Assembly (NCBI GenBank): GCA_030765065.1
Contig: CM060988.1
Location: forward strand, 179,531,065 to 179,595,064
DNA from: Deroplatys truncata
Lineage: Eukaryota > Arthropoda > Insecta > Mantodea > Mantidae
Direction of reading: 5' to 3'
Length of the DNA: 64,000 bases
Positions 41,676 through 52,203 of this stretch are shown one piece after another (position 1 is the first letter of the stretch; every line of letters begins with the position of its first letter). The notes below the pieces were generated by a model that was not told the DNA's origin, ran no database searches, and saw only the letters and a list, made by a program, of their open reading frames with translations. Made by a program: the position numbers and the translations under genes.

Positions 41676-43617
41676 CACATGTCTAGAACTGTTGCGCCAA
41701 TTATACCCACAGCGAAGATCTCCAGATCGGAAGAGCGTCTCCATCGCCGTCTGTGCACTCATGGGAAGTTTACATTTCCTGGTTTGGGGAGGGGACGACC
41801 AAGATGTAGGGGAGAAGATTCTGGATTCTGTGCACACGACTCCTTCTATCAGTACACGAAGGTTAGCGTTGCAAATGAAGGTTCCTCATGCAAGAGGAAC
41901 AGTTGTAGCCTTATCATTTGCAACGTGTACAGACCCTGTCACCAGCAGAATGCAGATTACCCTGCTCGATTGATGTGCAGTGGTTCGTGCAGTAGTGTAC
42001 TACAAATCCAAACTTTCCTGCCTTAGTGTGAAGATGTGTTTTTGTTCTATTGTTATTTGCCCCACGCTTTGGGAGCCAATTTGAAGAAGGTTTGTTGCTG
42101 CTATGTACGGAAAGCCGATTTGAAGTAGGAGTTGTATTGTAGTTCAAATGTTGGAGAGCCGAACTTGAAGTAGTTGCATCCGCACGTATGGTAAAAAGTT
42201 TCCGGTAGCCTTCGCCCCAAATGTTTAAAAAATATTAACTTTGTAATTTTGACTGTTTCTTTAAATATTATATATTTATGTTTGCCTCGGCTGCGTCAGT
42301 ATTTATTTTTAGAGACATGAATGTCTTAGCAGGGAGTGGTGCGACTGAAGAATGTAGGCTTACACAGATTATAATTTTACTTCACTCCTTTTATTAATGC
42401 TTGACACGATTTAAATAACACTTCACTGATATAGAGAGCTGTGAGATTCTTTTGTTAATTACTAGCACGTTTTAACACGTAAACTATTTTCGTCTCACAC
42501 TGAATACGTATTAAACTTCTCGAGGACGTGTCTCATGTCTGGTTAGGAACACTGTCTACTAGCAACTGACTTCTGAATTTGTAAATTTTTTCCTTTTCAA
42601 TTTCTGATTGGCTAATTCTAGTCCAAGAGAATACCTTGATTTAACTAAAGCTTTTTCTGGTTGCTGATTGGCTATTTTTATAAACTGTCACTAAAATTAC
42701 ATTATTGCGTCCAAGAATCACAAGTAACATTTAAACTTTCTAATTCATTATTGCCTCAAAGTTACCTCATTGTTAACTCATTGTTAGCAACTTTTAACCT
42801 ATTATTCTCACAGCTCCTACATTATTAAATTACGTAATACATTCACATAACATTATTACACATGTATACAATAATATAAACATATATAATGACTGTAATA
42901 TACACTTTTTATATATTGTTACATACACATATTGCTTTAAGGCGGGCTGTCATTGAATTTATATATTATATAATTTGACTGAAATCATTTAAGTGTTAAA
43001 AATACTGCCTCAATTGTTATTTACAGATGAAGCACAGTGCACACGAGATGGAATTACAAATTTTCACAATAGCATGTATGGGCATATGAAAACATTGTTC
43101 CATCTCATCACCAAGTGCGGTTCACTCTCAACATGTGGCCGGTATCATTGGAGATCGGTTAGTAAGCAGACCTACGGGGTAGGCGTACACAAACTTCCTG
43201 GAAAACACCATACCTCGTGTGTATGAAGACATTCCACTGAGCATTCGTCAACAAGCTCACTTCTTGCAAGAATGCGCTCCTGCACACTTCAGTCGTATCA
43301 CTCGCCGGTACTTGGATCGAAGGTTTCCTGGGTCGACGGATAGGGAGAGGTGGCCCAGTTGCTTGGCCAGCACGCTCACCTGATTCGAACCCTGTCGATT
43401 CCTACTATGGGGCCATTTAAAAGAGTTGGTGTATTCGTCTCCTTTGCCTGACATGAAATCCCTTCAGAATCGAATTGTGGCAGGTTGTGAGAAAATGCGC
43501 AGTACTCTTGGAATTTGGGATCGTGTTCGCAGGCCACGAGACGACGATGTGTGGCCTGTATTCAAGCAGGAGGTGGACATTCTAAACATCTTCTGTAAAG
43601 AAAGCTACCTGCGGTAA
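41676..43617 (+). pseudogene. DUF4817/DDE_3 mariner-superfamily transposase, split by a solo LTR
   Basis: The N-terminal part (41676-42028) reads ERLHRRLCTHGKFTFPGLGR, then RGRPR, STRRLALQMKVPHARGTVVA and ADYPARL, the HTH/linker segment of this family. The frame is cut at 42028 by an LTR and resumes at 43013 with LLFTDEAQCTRDGITNFHN (first catalytic Asp). A series of frameshifts leads to APAHFSRI-like, PVAWPARSPD-like and finally VYSSPLPDMKSLQNRIVAGC to a C terminus near 43617. The two halves meet precisely at the LTR target duplication, so they were one gene before the insertion. Many frame breaks make it old. Terminal repeats of the carrier element were not located. Confidence 0.75.
42029..43012 (-). 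mobile_element. Solo LTR, family L1, 984 bp
   Basis: In reverse complement it starts TGAGGCAGTATTTTTAACAC and ends ...CATCTTCA. Flanking 4-mers are AGTG (42025-42028) and ATTG (43013-43016), one mismatch. It is homologous along its length to 50651-51592 and 53626-54573. Near its 3' end (minus orientation) it holds TTGGCTCCCAAAGCGTGGGG, a primer-site-like module, plus two eroded repeats of it (near 42112 and 42155). No coding sequence. Confidence 0.85.
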
Positions 43618-43954
43618 GAAATAGCTTCCGGTGAATATCACTGTTTTAAGGCCATAACTCAGAAACCACGAATTTCCGAAACACATGTTGTAATGGACTT
43701 TTTTACTTTCTACATATGGGGAATGCATACCTGAAATTATGCCCTCTATTTTTTAAACATTCTTTATATGAAGGAGCGAATGGTGTTTAATGTAATGATT
43801 TAAAGTATTGGAAAAAAATAGCGTCTGTAAGCGTTACAACGAGTGTTCTATAAAATGTAGTGTTAAAGTTGAACGCGGGTGCATTATCAAGATTAACATT
43901 CTCCTTGCTTCGTGCTCCGTCATCTGCTTATAAGAGGATGTGTCCAAGTATAGA
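43618..43954. other. Transposon 3' flank, non-coding
   Basis: ATAACTCAGAAACCACGAAT near 43655 probably belongs to the 3' UTR of the preceding transposase. TTTTTTACTTTCTACATATG near 43695 faintly resembles an RX start. No gene. Confidence 0.4.
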
Positions 43955-44108
43955 AAAAAATTTGTGTTACGTTCACAAGACTTTCTCTAACCTCTATCGC
44001 TTATTAGAGGGTATATAAATTATTCTTATGAAAGTTTATCTTCCCTCTAGTTCACTTTAAACAAGATAAAGTTTTCAGAAATATAGCTGCATTACACATT
44101 ACGTTATA

Positions 44109-45104
44109 CAGAGTGAGCCAAAAGACTCCGAACCGCCTGCGCGATGGTTTTCCTGTCCGCGTCCCCGGCGCTAGTTGTCGTCTGCCACTATCATAGAAAG
44201 GCGCGGATGAAACCATACAACATTTTCAAAACTATTATTAAAGGCTTTACTTATCAACTTTATGAAAGGAGATACTGAATCTGGCCATCGTCGTTGTCCA
44301 TACATTTTTGGCACCTCTTTAGGAAACTATCCATTACTCGCCGTAGTTCACGTTGAGAAATTATTTAGTTTTAATTCTTCCAGTGTGTGTGGGGTTGCCT
44401 TGTACACTTCATGTTTTAAGTTATCCCGGAGGGGTATTTTATGAACAATATTACCGCCTGCGCGGTGTTTTTCCACATGATAAAACATGATAAGGCGCTG
44501 CTGATATAAAAAAAGTCACGCTGTTGTGATTTTGCTGTGCAGTGTGAAGTGCAGTGTTGAGTTGACAGTGATGTGATACAGTTCAGTTATTACGAATTAT
44601 TTATTATTTTGTCCTCTACTTAGTCACAAAGTATATTATGGCTCAATATGTTTTCTACTGCACAGCGTGTATTTATTTATGATTCGTATGTGTTAACTCG
44701 GCCAGCTCGCCAAGTGAAAGTACGATTTGCAGAGAGATTTTCAGGTGTAAAAGTTCCAGGCCGTACAACAATCCATGAACTTTACAGTAAATTTTAGACC
44801 ACAGGAAGTGTTCAGGCTAAGAAATCTAAAAGACGGGGTTCAGTTCTTACCGAAGAAACATTAGACAACATCGGTCATGATGGATAGTTTCCTAAAAAGG
44901 TGCCAAAAATGTATGGACAACGACGGTGGCCAGTTTCAGCATCTCCTTTCGTTAAGTTGGTAAGTAAAGCCTTTAAAAGTAGTTTTAAAAATGTTGTATG
45001 GTTTCATCCGCGCCTTTCTATGATAGTGGCAGACGACAACGAGCGCGAGGACGCGGACAGGAAAAACACCACGCAGGCGGTTCGGAGTCTTTTGGCTCAC
45101 TCTA
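44109..45104. mobile_element. Fold-back DUF4817-type element, 996 bp
   Basis: The ends CAGAGTGAGCCAAAAGACTC and, in reverse, TAGAGTGAGCCAAAAGACTC are near-perfect terminal repeats, extending with few differences for over 200 bp. TA duplications lie at 44107-44108 and 45105-45106. Both arms contain the transposase C terminus (MDSFLKRCQKCMDNDGGQ-like). A third, internal copy of the end (CCGCCTGCGCGGTGTTTTTC) at 44452 starts the HTH-encoding part. The order is inverted 3' end, 5' end with HTH, 3' end. Confidence 0.88.
44648..44887 (+). pseudogene. DUF4817 HTH domain of the fold-back element's transposase
   Basis: ATG 44648 opens MFSTAQRVFIYDSYVLTRPA, continuing VKVRFAERFSGVKVPGRTTI, the DUF4817 HTH domain that recognises element ends in this family. 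After HELYSKF an in-frame TAG stands where the family usually has Trp, followed by TTGSVQAKKSKRRGSVLTEE up to a stop at 44887. The DDE catalytic region is absent: the sequence passes directly into the 3' arm. At most it could encode a truncated DNA-binding peptide of about 52 residues, which would not transpose. Confidence 0.85.
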
Positions 45105-45493
45105 TAGATACAAAGGGAATAGCGATAGTCAAATGTTTAAGAACTGGAGGCTATATGCTGGTCTTAAAATTCTATATTCTTTCCATGCTATCACGAGAAA
45201 CAAGTGAAATTTACTGGATTTGAAAAGAATGGCTACTAAGTATTGAACAATTTGAACCGTTAATAATGGATATCTCGGAAACAGCTTTAATCCACAAAAA
45301 TTTATTTGAAATAAATTATGTGTTTTAAAGAGATCTGCATTTTTGTGTAGTACGTTTTCGTCTATCGTTTAATTATAGCAGTTATATAAGATTTTACAAA
45401 ATCCTTTCCGAATGAAGAGGACTTCACAGGCTATTCCCGGTAAATTCAAGATATGCATTTTATTTGTAGTAAAAATATCTTTAATATATGGTA

Positions 45494-45827
45494 GAAGTGA
45501 TTTAGCGGTGGGGACATCTCGCCACTGCGACCAACTTGATCCATTGTGACTACACCCCCTGAGAGACTGGGGTGAAGTGAAGGAGGTCGCAGGCAAACAG
45601 GCCCACAGAGACACATAGAAGTCCCTAATATTTCCAGGTTGAAACACCCGCTTCACCAACAGAAGCGAAGAATCCCCAGAGAGGGCGACGTGGGCGGGTC
45701 AACGCACCCTGGCATTCACGGGGAGAGATATTTACAAAGCGCAAACAACCATGCCATTGTCTGACATCAGCCGCACTGCGGTTCCCCGAAGACACTTCCT
45801 GAAACATGAGAGGGAGGAAAATGAAAC
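45494..45827. other. Unassigned insert in RX
   Basis: Moderately GC-rich (ACTACACCCCCTGAGAGACT, GGGCGACGTGGGCGGG) and unlike RX. It lies between the broken RX copy and an S2 SINE. No open frame with a domain. Origin unknown. Confidence 0.5.
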
Positions 45828-46096
45828 TGTTTCATTTGTGGACGCTCTTTAACTACTATGGCTCTTGGTGTCCCATTTTATTGGGCGTGCAAGTCCGGAA
45901 AGTTTGCTCAGAGGCCTCTTCATCAGGCTTGATATTCTTTTATGTGCCGTAAATCTACGACACGGGACCACCGGCTTTACTTCCCTTCCGAAAGAAGCCA
46001 TGCTAAGGATTTTTAGGCCCGAAAAAAATCCATCCTCTCCGCCGGGTTTGAACCCGCGACATTGGGAACTAGAGGCCCCTAGACCAAGTAGGACGA
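45828..46096 (-). repeat. tRNA-derived SINE, family S2, minus orientation
   Basis: Contains GGCCTCTTCATCAGGCTTGA, CCGGCTTTACTTCCCTTCCG and GGGTTTGAACCCGCGAC (B box in reverse). The head end is shortened at 46096. Confidence 0.88.
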
Positions 46097-46290
46097 CATG
46101 AGAAGAAGAGAGATGAAAGGATAGGAAATAAAGAAAAGGAGAAATCGTGGTAGAATACACCACCCCAGCATTCGCCTAGGCGACCAAAGGAAAACCATGA
46201 AAAACCCTATGAGGGCGGCAACCGAGAATCGAACACGCGATCTCCCGAATGCGGGCTACAGACGTTGCCGCTTAAGCCATCCCGCTCGGT
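46097..46290 (-). repeat. tRNA-derived SINE, family S3, minus orientation
   Basis: CCAGCATTCGCCTAGGCGAC (body), then GAATCGAACACGCGATCTCC and AGCCATCCCGCTCGGT (B and A boxes in reverse). Confidence 0.85.
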
Positions 46291-46574
46291 TTAATGCATG
46301 ATATTTAAATAAAAAATCCTTAGAGACATGTTTAAGAAAATAAAAGATTTCGAAAAATGCTCCATGTAAACAATAGTTGGGAGTAGGGTGGTGTTCTTGA
46401 AAATGTTGGTGTCGCAACTTTGGAAGATGCTGAACTTAAATACCAAGTTTGGTATTTATCCGACTTTTCGTTTTTGAGTTAAGCTATTCACAGACACACG
46501 CAAGACTTGCTTTCTAAAACTGCTTTGTTTTTTACTGTAAGTACGTAATAGAGAAAGTAAAAAAAAAAAAATAA

Positions 46575-46752
46575 TGTAAATAGAAGATTAAGCTTTTGTA
46601 AGAATAATTGCAGAAGAGCGAGCAGAGAAAGCCATGTGAATGCAACAAATAAGGCTTTTTTTAATTTGGGGGCCTCAAAACGTGCGCTTTCCATGAAATC
46701 TCTATATGGAATTTTTGGATGGAATGCTAGGGACGTGAGAGAGAATGTAAAA
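46575..46752. repeat. RX end fragments joined end to end
   Basis: 46575-46651 is the RX 3' end in plus orientation (AAGCTTTTGTAAGAATAATT ... AGAGAAAGCCATGTG). 46652-46752 is the RX 5' end in minus orientation (GGGGCCTCAAAACGTGCGC ... GAGAGAATGTAAAA). Confidence 0.7.
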
Positions 46753-47356
46753 CTATGATGCACGAGTGTTATTTGTTTTCCGCCCTGTTAGAGTCTGACT
46801 GCAGCCTGAGTGGAATTAAGTATGCATTAATCTAATCAAGCCTTGTTCCCCAGTTGTGTATTAATCAAAAGCACCTAACCTTTTTGTTAAAAGGCAGCCC
46901 TGGAGGGAGAGGAGGAAAGGGTATGGCGAGTAAGAGAGGCAGGGAGAGAAAGAGACAGGAGCTGGTCAGTTACTATTGATTTTAGAGTGTCTGTTTTGAG
47001 ATCGTGAGTGTTCAGTTACTGTATAGCTATCTAATCTTCCTGGGTGATCATTAAACGAGGGGTGGGGTGGAACTCTATTTGGTTGGAAAGTTTCTCGTTC
47101 CTGGTTTGTTTGTTTTCTTATGTCGTTTACACAAGCATGACCCAGCAGTCATGCGCAGCAACTCCAGACAGTTCCCTCGTCTGGTCTATGTATCTCGGCT
47201 GAAGAACCACGCGGCGGGTGGGGAATTGAGTGCCATGGTCAACGTTCGTTGACACCAGTGGCGGCTCCAACGATTTACATTTTTACTTTCCCGACCGCTT
47301 ACCTAGAGCTGTACTCTAGCGACAAGATTTTAATATAAATGCATATTTCTTCTCTG
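46753..47356. other. Non-coding, nothing recognised
   Basis: No supportable gene. Frames such as 47067-47252 have no domain and do not continue. Confidence 0.5.
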
Positions 47357-47590
47357 CATCGAGCGCAATGGCTCAGGGGCAACGTCTATGGTCCCAAGTT
47401 CGATCCCCGGCGATCGCCTACTCTAACTCATGGGTTTTTCTTGGGTTCCCCAGGGTCGACAGGCGAATGCTGGTTTCTTCTCTGTCACTATTTCCTATCC
47501 ATTATTTCCATTCATTCAATTTACTTTTCATCTTTCAGGAGTGTATAGTTGTGCCAGACAGACGGAACGGATGCGTTCTCAATGGAATAA
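47357..47590 (+). repeat. tRNA-derived SINE, family S3
   Basis: Head CATCGAGCGCAATGGCTCAG ... AAGTTCGATCCCCGG; body CTCATGGGTTTTTCTTGGG ... GGCGAATGCTGG ... TCATCTTTCAGGAGTG. A MITE follows directly inside its 3' part. Confidence 0.8.
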
Positions 47591-47592
47591 TA

Positions 47593-48070
47593 CAGGGCTA
47601 TTAAAAAAAGAAGGAACAGACTTTAAATATTTATTTCTAATGAACGGCAATAGATGGTGACAGATGGGATACATCACTGAATAGAGAAAAGTTCAAAATT
47701 TTATTTTATGTGTTTAAAATGAGCACCATTTGTTATGCGAGGACGACCAGTGCTTTTCCGTTTGTATACGCAACCATCTTTATTGTATCAATTGTAAATT
47801 TTTTATAACGAGGCGGCTCTTTGTTGAACTTAAAACTAAATGCACGCTGCAATGAAACAATGGATTCACTCTTTGCATAATGCAGCACACAAAACGACTT
47901 TTCCTGTGGCGTCGCCATTTTCTCGTAAACAAACCCAGCTTTAGGCACTGAATGGAAGGTCTAAAACTTTGAACTTTCCTGTATTCAATGATGTGTCTAT
48001 GTATTGCCATCTATTGTCGCTCATTAGAAATGAATGTTTAAATTTTGTTCCTTCTTTTTGAATAACCCTG
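47593..48070 (-). mobile_element. Deletion-derived DUF4817 mariner-type MITE, 478 bp
   Basis: The ends CAGGGCTATTAAAAAAAGAA and, in reverse, CAGGGTTATTCAAAAAGAAG continue as inverted repeats for roughly 110 bp. TA lies at 47591-47592 and 48071-48072. The minus-strand interior still reads MATPQEKSFCVLHYAKSESI and NKEPPRYK, the start of a DUF4817 transposase, then jumps to RKSTGRPR, so the middle has been deleted. Confidence 0.88.
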
Positions 48071-48072
48071 TA

Positions 48073-48544
48073 TTACCCGTGGACATCAGAAGGATGCTCA
48101 TCGCCCCCTCTCGGCGGCTTCAGCAGTAGGACGGGTCTGCGAGTTTGGAAATGTTAGGAACTTCCGCGCGTCTCTGTGGCCTGTCTGCCTAATGCCCTGT
48201 AGCCTTTGTGTAGTTCCTTCACTGCATCCTTTCCTCTTGGGGAAAGGGTGATAGGCACAATAGACCATGTAGGTCGCGGTGCACGAGCTGTCCCCCTCAG
48301 TTCAATTACATATTTCCTCTCTGCTGTCAGAAAATACGCTCACTTGGCATGTGACTGATGGCGGGGAATCAGGGCCAAAGATGCATCATCAGATACTATT
48401 TTAAGGGGGGGATTCAACATTTTGAGGAATACTAAAATGTTGAAATAAATTAACGTAATATAAACACGTTTATTACAATTTATAAACGTGTATTGTAATT
48501 GTTAACTTTAATTGTATCTTTAAGTTCGTTTATATACTAGCTCT
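48073..48544. other. Non-coding, nothing recognised
   Basis: Its left part may continue the S3 SINE interrupted at 47591. A short fold-back (AAACACGTTTATTACAATTTATAAACGTG) lies at 48463-48492, described here in pieces: arms CACGTTTAT and ATAAACGTG. No gene. Confidence 0.45.
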
Positions 48545-49398
48545 GAGGCGATGCATTCACATGACTTTCTCTATCCTCTATCGTTTATTAGTGAGTATAC
48601 AGACTACTCTTACCAAAGCTTATTTTTATATCTACTACATTTTAATCCAAACAAACCTTTCCAAAAATTACTACATTACACATTTCATTATAGTCACATG
48701 TTACATCGATAGTCAAATGTTTAAGAACTGGACGCTATGCGCTGGCCTTAAAATTCCATACTGTTTCCATGACATCGCGAGAAACAACTGAATGCTGAAA
48801 GGACTTAAAAGAATGACCAAGAAATGAACAATTAATAACGAATATCTCGGAAATAGCTTATGCTAAATAAAAGAACCTTATTTGAAATAAATTGTGTGTT
48901 TTAAAGAGATCTACATTTTTTTATGTAGTACGCTTTCGTCTATCCCTTAACGTTTACCAGTTATACAAGATTATCCAAAATTCGTTCCGAATGAAGAGGA
49001 CTTCAAATGGTATTCCGAGAAAATTCAAGATATAAATTGTCATGTACATATCTTTAACATCTTTATTTTTATCAAAATCGTTAGAGCCATTTTTTTAGAA
49101 AATCAAAACTTTCAGAAAATGTTCATGTAAAGGGTAGTTGGCTGGAGGGATTTTCTTGAAAATCTTCGTGTTCCATTATTGGAAGATACTAAATTTAAAC
49201 ACCAAGTTTAGTACTTATCCGATTATTCCTTTTTGAGTTATGCTGTTCACAGACACACCCACACACAGACATGTTTCCAAAAATGCTTTATTTGTATGCA
49301 GGGGGCCTCAAAACATGTATTTGCGGTAAAATCTCGGTATCGAATTTTTGGGTGGAATGCAATACGTTCTCTGCCTACTGGGTACATGGTAAAGTAAA
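48545..49398 (-). repeat. RX repeat, full-length minus copy, divergent subfamily
   Basis: Runs from GAGGCGATGCATTCACATGA to GGTACATGGTAAAGTAAAAA. The same subfamily as 758-1610 and 3041-3901. Confidence 0.88.
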
Positions 49399-49721
49399 AA
49401 GTAATTTCAAGCACAATTCATAATGTAGCATAATGGTACTTTTTGGAAGTGTATGAAAGGAACGATAACATTATAGATAGTTATGTAATTGTTCAGAACG
49501 TATAACGTTATTACACGTATTATATTGGTCTATTTAGATAGATACAATAGGATATACTGAAATACCAAGTATTAAAATACACCACCTGCCAAATATTATT
49601 GTTTCTAATTTGTTGCTGTAAATATTACGTTTTTTAAAAATGAATTTTAACTTTCCAATTACTTGCTTAAGCTTTTATTGTGTACCGATTCACAATAGCT
49701 ACTGTAGTACTTATAAAGCAG
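49399..49721. other. AT-rich, nothing recognised
   Basis: No repeats with a partner in the window and no coding signal. Confidence 0.5.
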
Positions 49722-50250
49722 AACAGGCGGTTTCGTTTGTGACCCGCATTCGGGATCGATCCCCGGCGACCACCTACTCTGGCCTATGGTGGTTTCTCCG
49801 GGTCGCCAGGCGAATGCTGGGGCGGTTCATCTTCTACCACGACTCTCCTCTCTCTCATTTCCTTCCTTGTCATCTGTTTCAGTGTTGTAGGACCAAGCGA
49901 CGGCGTTCGGCGGGTTGCGGCTGGGCGGTGGCTTGCGCTCTGTAAAGGTTTCTTCCCTGACGTCGCTGCGGTACTCCTCAGTTAGGTCTCTCCTTAGCGT
50001 GGGGCTCCGCTCCGGGGGACCCTGGAAGTTAATGGCTTGTGGGCAGGCCGTGCGGCGTCAGTTGCGTTCTATCTGGAAACGCATGCTTGCGCCAGTCGGC
50101 ATCCGGATTTAGTCGCCTTACAGGTCTCCCCCCCCCTCATCCTTCCCTCCAAGGGGTCACGTTGGAAACAAAAAGTGCTGACTGTCCTGCGCGTGGTGCT
50201 CTGCCCCCTCCGTGATACGTACCTTTACCTATAAGACAGCCCCTTTACGA
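49722..50250 (+). repeat. tRNA-derived SINE, family S3, long 3' body
   Basis: GACCCGCATTCGGGATCGAT gives the B-box side of the head (the A box is lost). The body CCAGGCGAATGCTGGGGCGG ... TCATCTGTTTCAGTGTTG matches 6775-6890 and 13419 on. The GC-rich continuation to about 50250 may be the family's long 3' part. Open frames here are by-products. Confidence 0.6.
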
Positions 50251-50646
50251 AGCTTTACAGCAACACAGAAAAGGGACTAAATAGTTGAAATTGGGCTCTC
50301 GGAAAAAATGGGAGGGATGCTTATCTTGGGGGGATGGGCACCCCTGCATGGGAGATAGGCCGTTACTAAATTTCCAACAATTTAAACAGTATTCTATGCT
50401 ACATATTGTACATATTTTGCCTGTCTTGTTAATAATTATAATATTTCGCAGTTTGCAAGTTATGCTGCATATTTGCTGGTTTTACGTCTATGTTTTATAA
50501 ATATAGCGTTATTTTATTCATGTTGTCTTCATATTTTATTTGCAAATACGATATTTCCGAATGATATATCCTTGTGCCAGTCTTGAAACTTGATACTGAA
50601 GGTAGCACACACGTAAAGCAATCAATAGGTCACGTCACATCGATGA
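50251..50646. other. Non-coding, nothing recognised
   Basis: AT-rich sequence with no supportable gene or paired repeat. Confidence 0.5.
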
Positions 50647-50650
50647 ATCC

Positions 50651-51592
50651 TGAGGCAGTATTTTTAACACTTAAATGATTTCAGTCTAATTATATAATAT
50701 AAATTCAATAACAGCCCGCCTTGAAGCAATATGTGTATGTAATAAATTGTAAAATGTATGTAACAGTCATTGCATATGCTTATATTATTGTATCCATGTG
50801 TAATAGTATTATGTGGATATATTACGTAATTTAATAATGTAGGACCTGTGAGAAATAGGTAAAAAATTGCTAACAATGAGGTAACCTTGAGGCAATAATG
50901 AGTTTGAAACTTTAGCAATACTACTTCTGATTCTTGGAAGCAATAATGTAATTTTAGTGACAGTTTATAAAATAGCCAATCAACAACCAGAAAAAGCTTT
51001 AGTTAAATGAAGGTATTCTATTGCAGTAGGATTAGTCAATCAGAAACTGAAATATAGCAAAATTTACAAATCTAGAAGTCAGTTGCCTGCAGACAGTGAT
51101 TGTAGCCGGATGCGTGATGCGTCCTCGAGAGATTTTATACGTATTTTGTGTGAGACAAAAATAGTTTACGTGTTAAAAGTGCAAGTATTTAATAAAAACA
51201 TCTCACAGCTCTCTATATCAGTGAAGTGTTATTTAAATCGTATCAAGCATTAATAAAAGGAGTGAAGTAAAATTATAATCTGTGTAAGCCTACATTCTTG
51301 TTGCACCACAACCCTGCTAAGAGAAGCGTGTCTCCAACAATAATACTGACGCAGCCGAGGCACACATAAATATATAATACTTAAAGAAACAGTCAAATTA
51401 CAAAGTTAATATTTTTTTTAAACGTGGGGCAAATAGCAATACAACCTACTTCAAACTGGCGCCCAAAGCGTGGGGCTAAAAATAAACTCCTATAACAAAA
51501 TATCTATTTCAAATTGGCTTCTGAAACTACATATCTTTCTCAAATTGACGCCCAAAGCGTGATGCAAATAACGTAACAAACCACCAACTTCA
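50651..51592 (+). mobile_element. Solo LTR, family L1, 942 bp
   Basis: Begins TGAGGCAGTATTTTTAACAC and ends CCACCAACTTCA. ATCC flanks both sides (50647-50650, 51593-51596), a 4-bp duplication as in Ty3/gypsy-type elements. AATAAAAG lies near 51254 as a poly(A) signal. Its last 170 bp contain two LTR-end/primer modules (ACTTCAAACTGGCGCCCAAA-GCGTGGGGC near 51450 and CTCAAATTGACGCCCAAA-GCGTG near 51538), an eroded one between, and a final ACTTCA at the true border. Confidence 0.88.
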
Positions 51593-51596
51593 ATCC

Positions 51597-52024
51597 CCAC
51601 CTTATCTTTTTGTTTTTTAATCTAGTCATAGCTGCATAAGAATACAGTAGCACCTGAACACCCTACATTTTGATACCTTGCAGATTTATTTGTTATTTTT
51701 TCTTTGAAAGCTATTAAATGTAACGTATGTGCCGTAGTTCAACAAGGTCTCTAGCACATCTTCACTTGTACACATTTTAAGGAGTTTCTGCGCATGCGCA
51801 GCTAATTATGACTAATTAATTTATGGCCAAATACATGCACGGGATCGAGAAGGCCATGGAAGCAAATATAGTATGCTTTATTTTACTCCTCGATTAAATC
51901 AAGTTATTCATTTAAATCACTGCAGCATAGTTCTATTTGAATAGTGGGTTTAAAACCAATTTGCTGTTATGTTCTCTGGCATAAATAGTTGATTTGTTTG
52001 TGTTATCGTTAGTGAGTAAGGTAA
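51597..52024. other. Probable 5' UTR of the jockey element plus unassigned sequence
   Basis: No open frame. GTTATCGTTAGTGAGTAAGGTAA precedes the ORF1 ATG at 52025. The 5' end of the LINE was not located. Confidence 0.4.
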
Positions 52025-52203
52025 ATGAACTCATCAGAACAATCTGCCTGCACCAAGAAGCCTAAACTAAACCACAAATCTCCATTTGCTTCTCACAACA
52101 GATTTTCCGTGTTAAATGAAGAGAAAATGGATGAAACAGCTAAAGAAGTAAGTATACATTCCAATGATACTTCTCATAATCTAAATAAGCCACCACCTAT
52201 ATA

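Larger units (their letters stand above)
43955..46560 (-). repeat. RX repeat, minus copy, split by two insertions
   Basis: RX segments lie at 43955-44108, 45105-45493 and 46291-46560 (ending ATAGAGAAAGTAAAAA). The first gap is the TA-flanked fold-back element. The second holds unassigned sequence and two SINEs. The host site CATTACGTTATA/TAGATACAAAGG rejoins as in the intact copy near 3190-3205. Confidence 0.88.

Noticed and set aside
42045-42054. ATTGTTATTT, found here and just right of the LTR at 43013, as a 10-bp target duplication
   Set aside because: The left copy is internal L1 LTR sequence (ATTGCTATTTGCCCC in the 50651 copy, in reverse). The border is further left at 42029, with 4-bp flanks.
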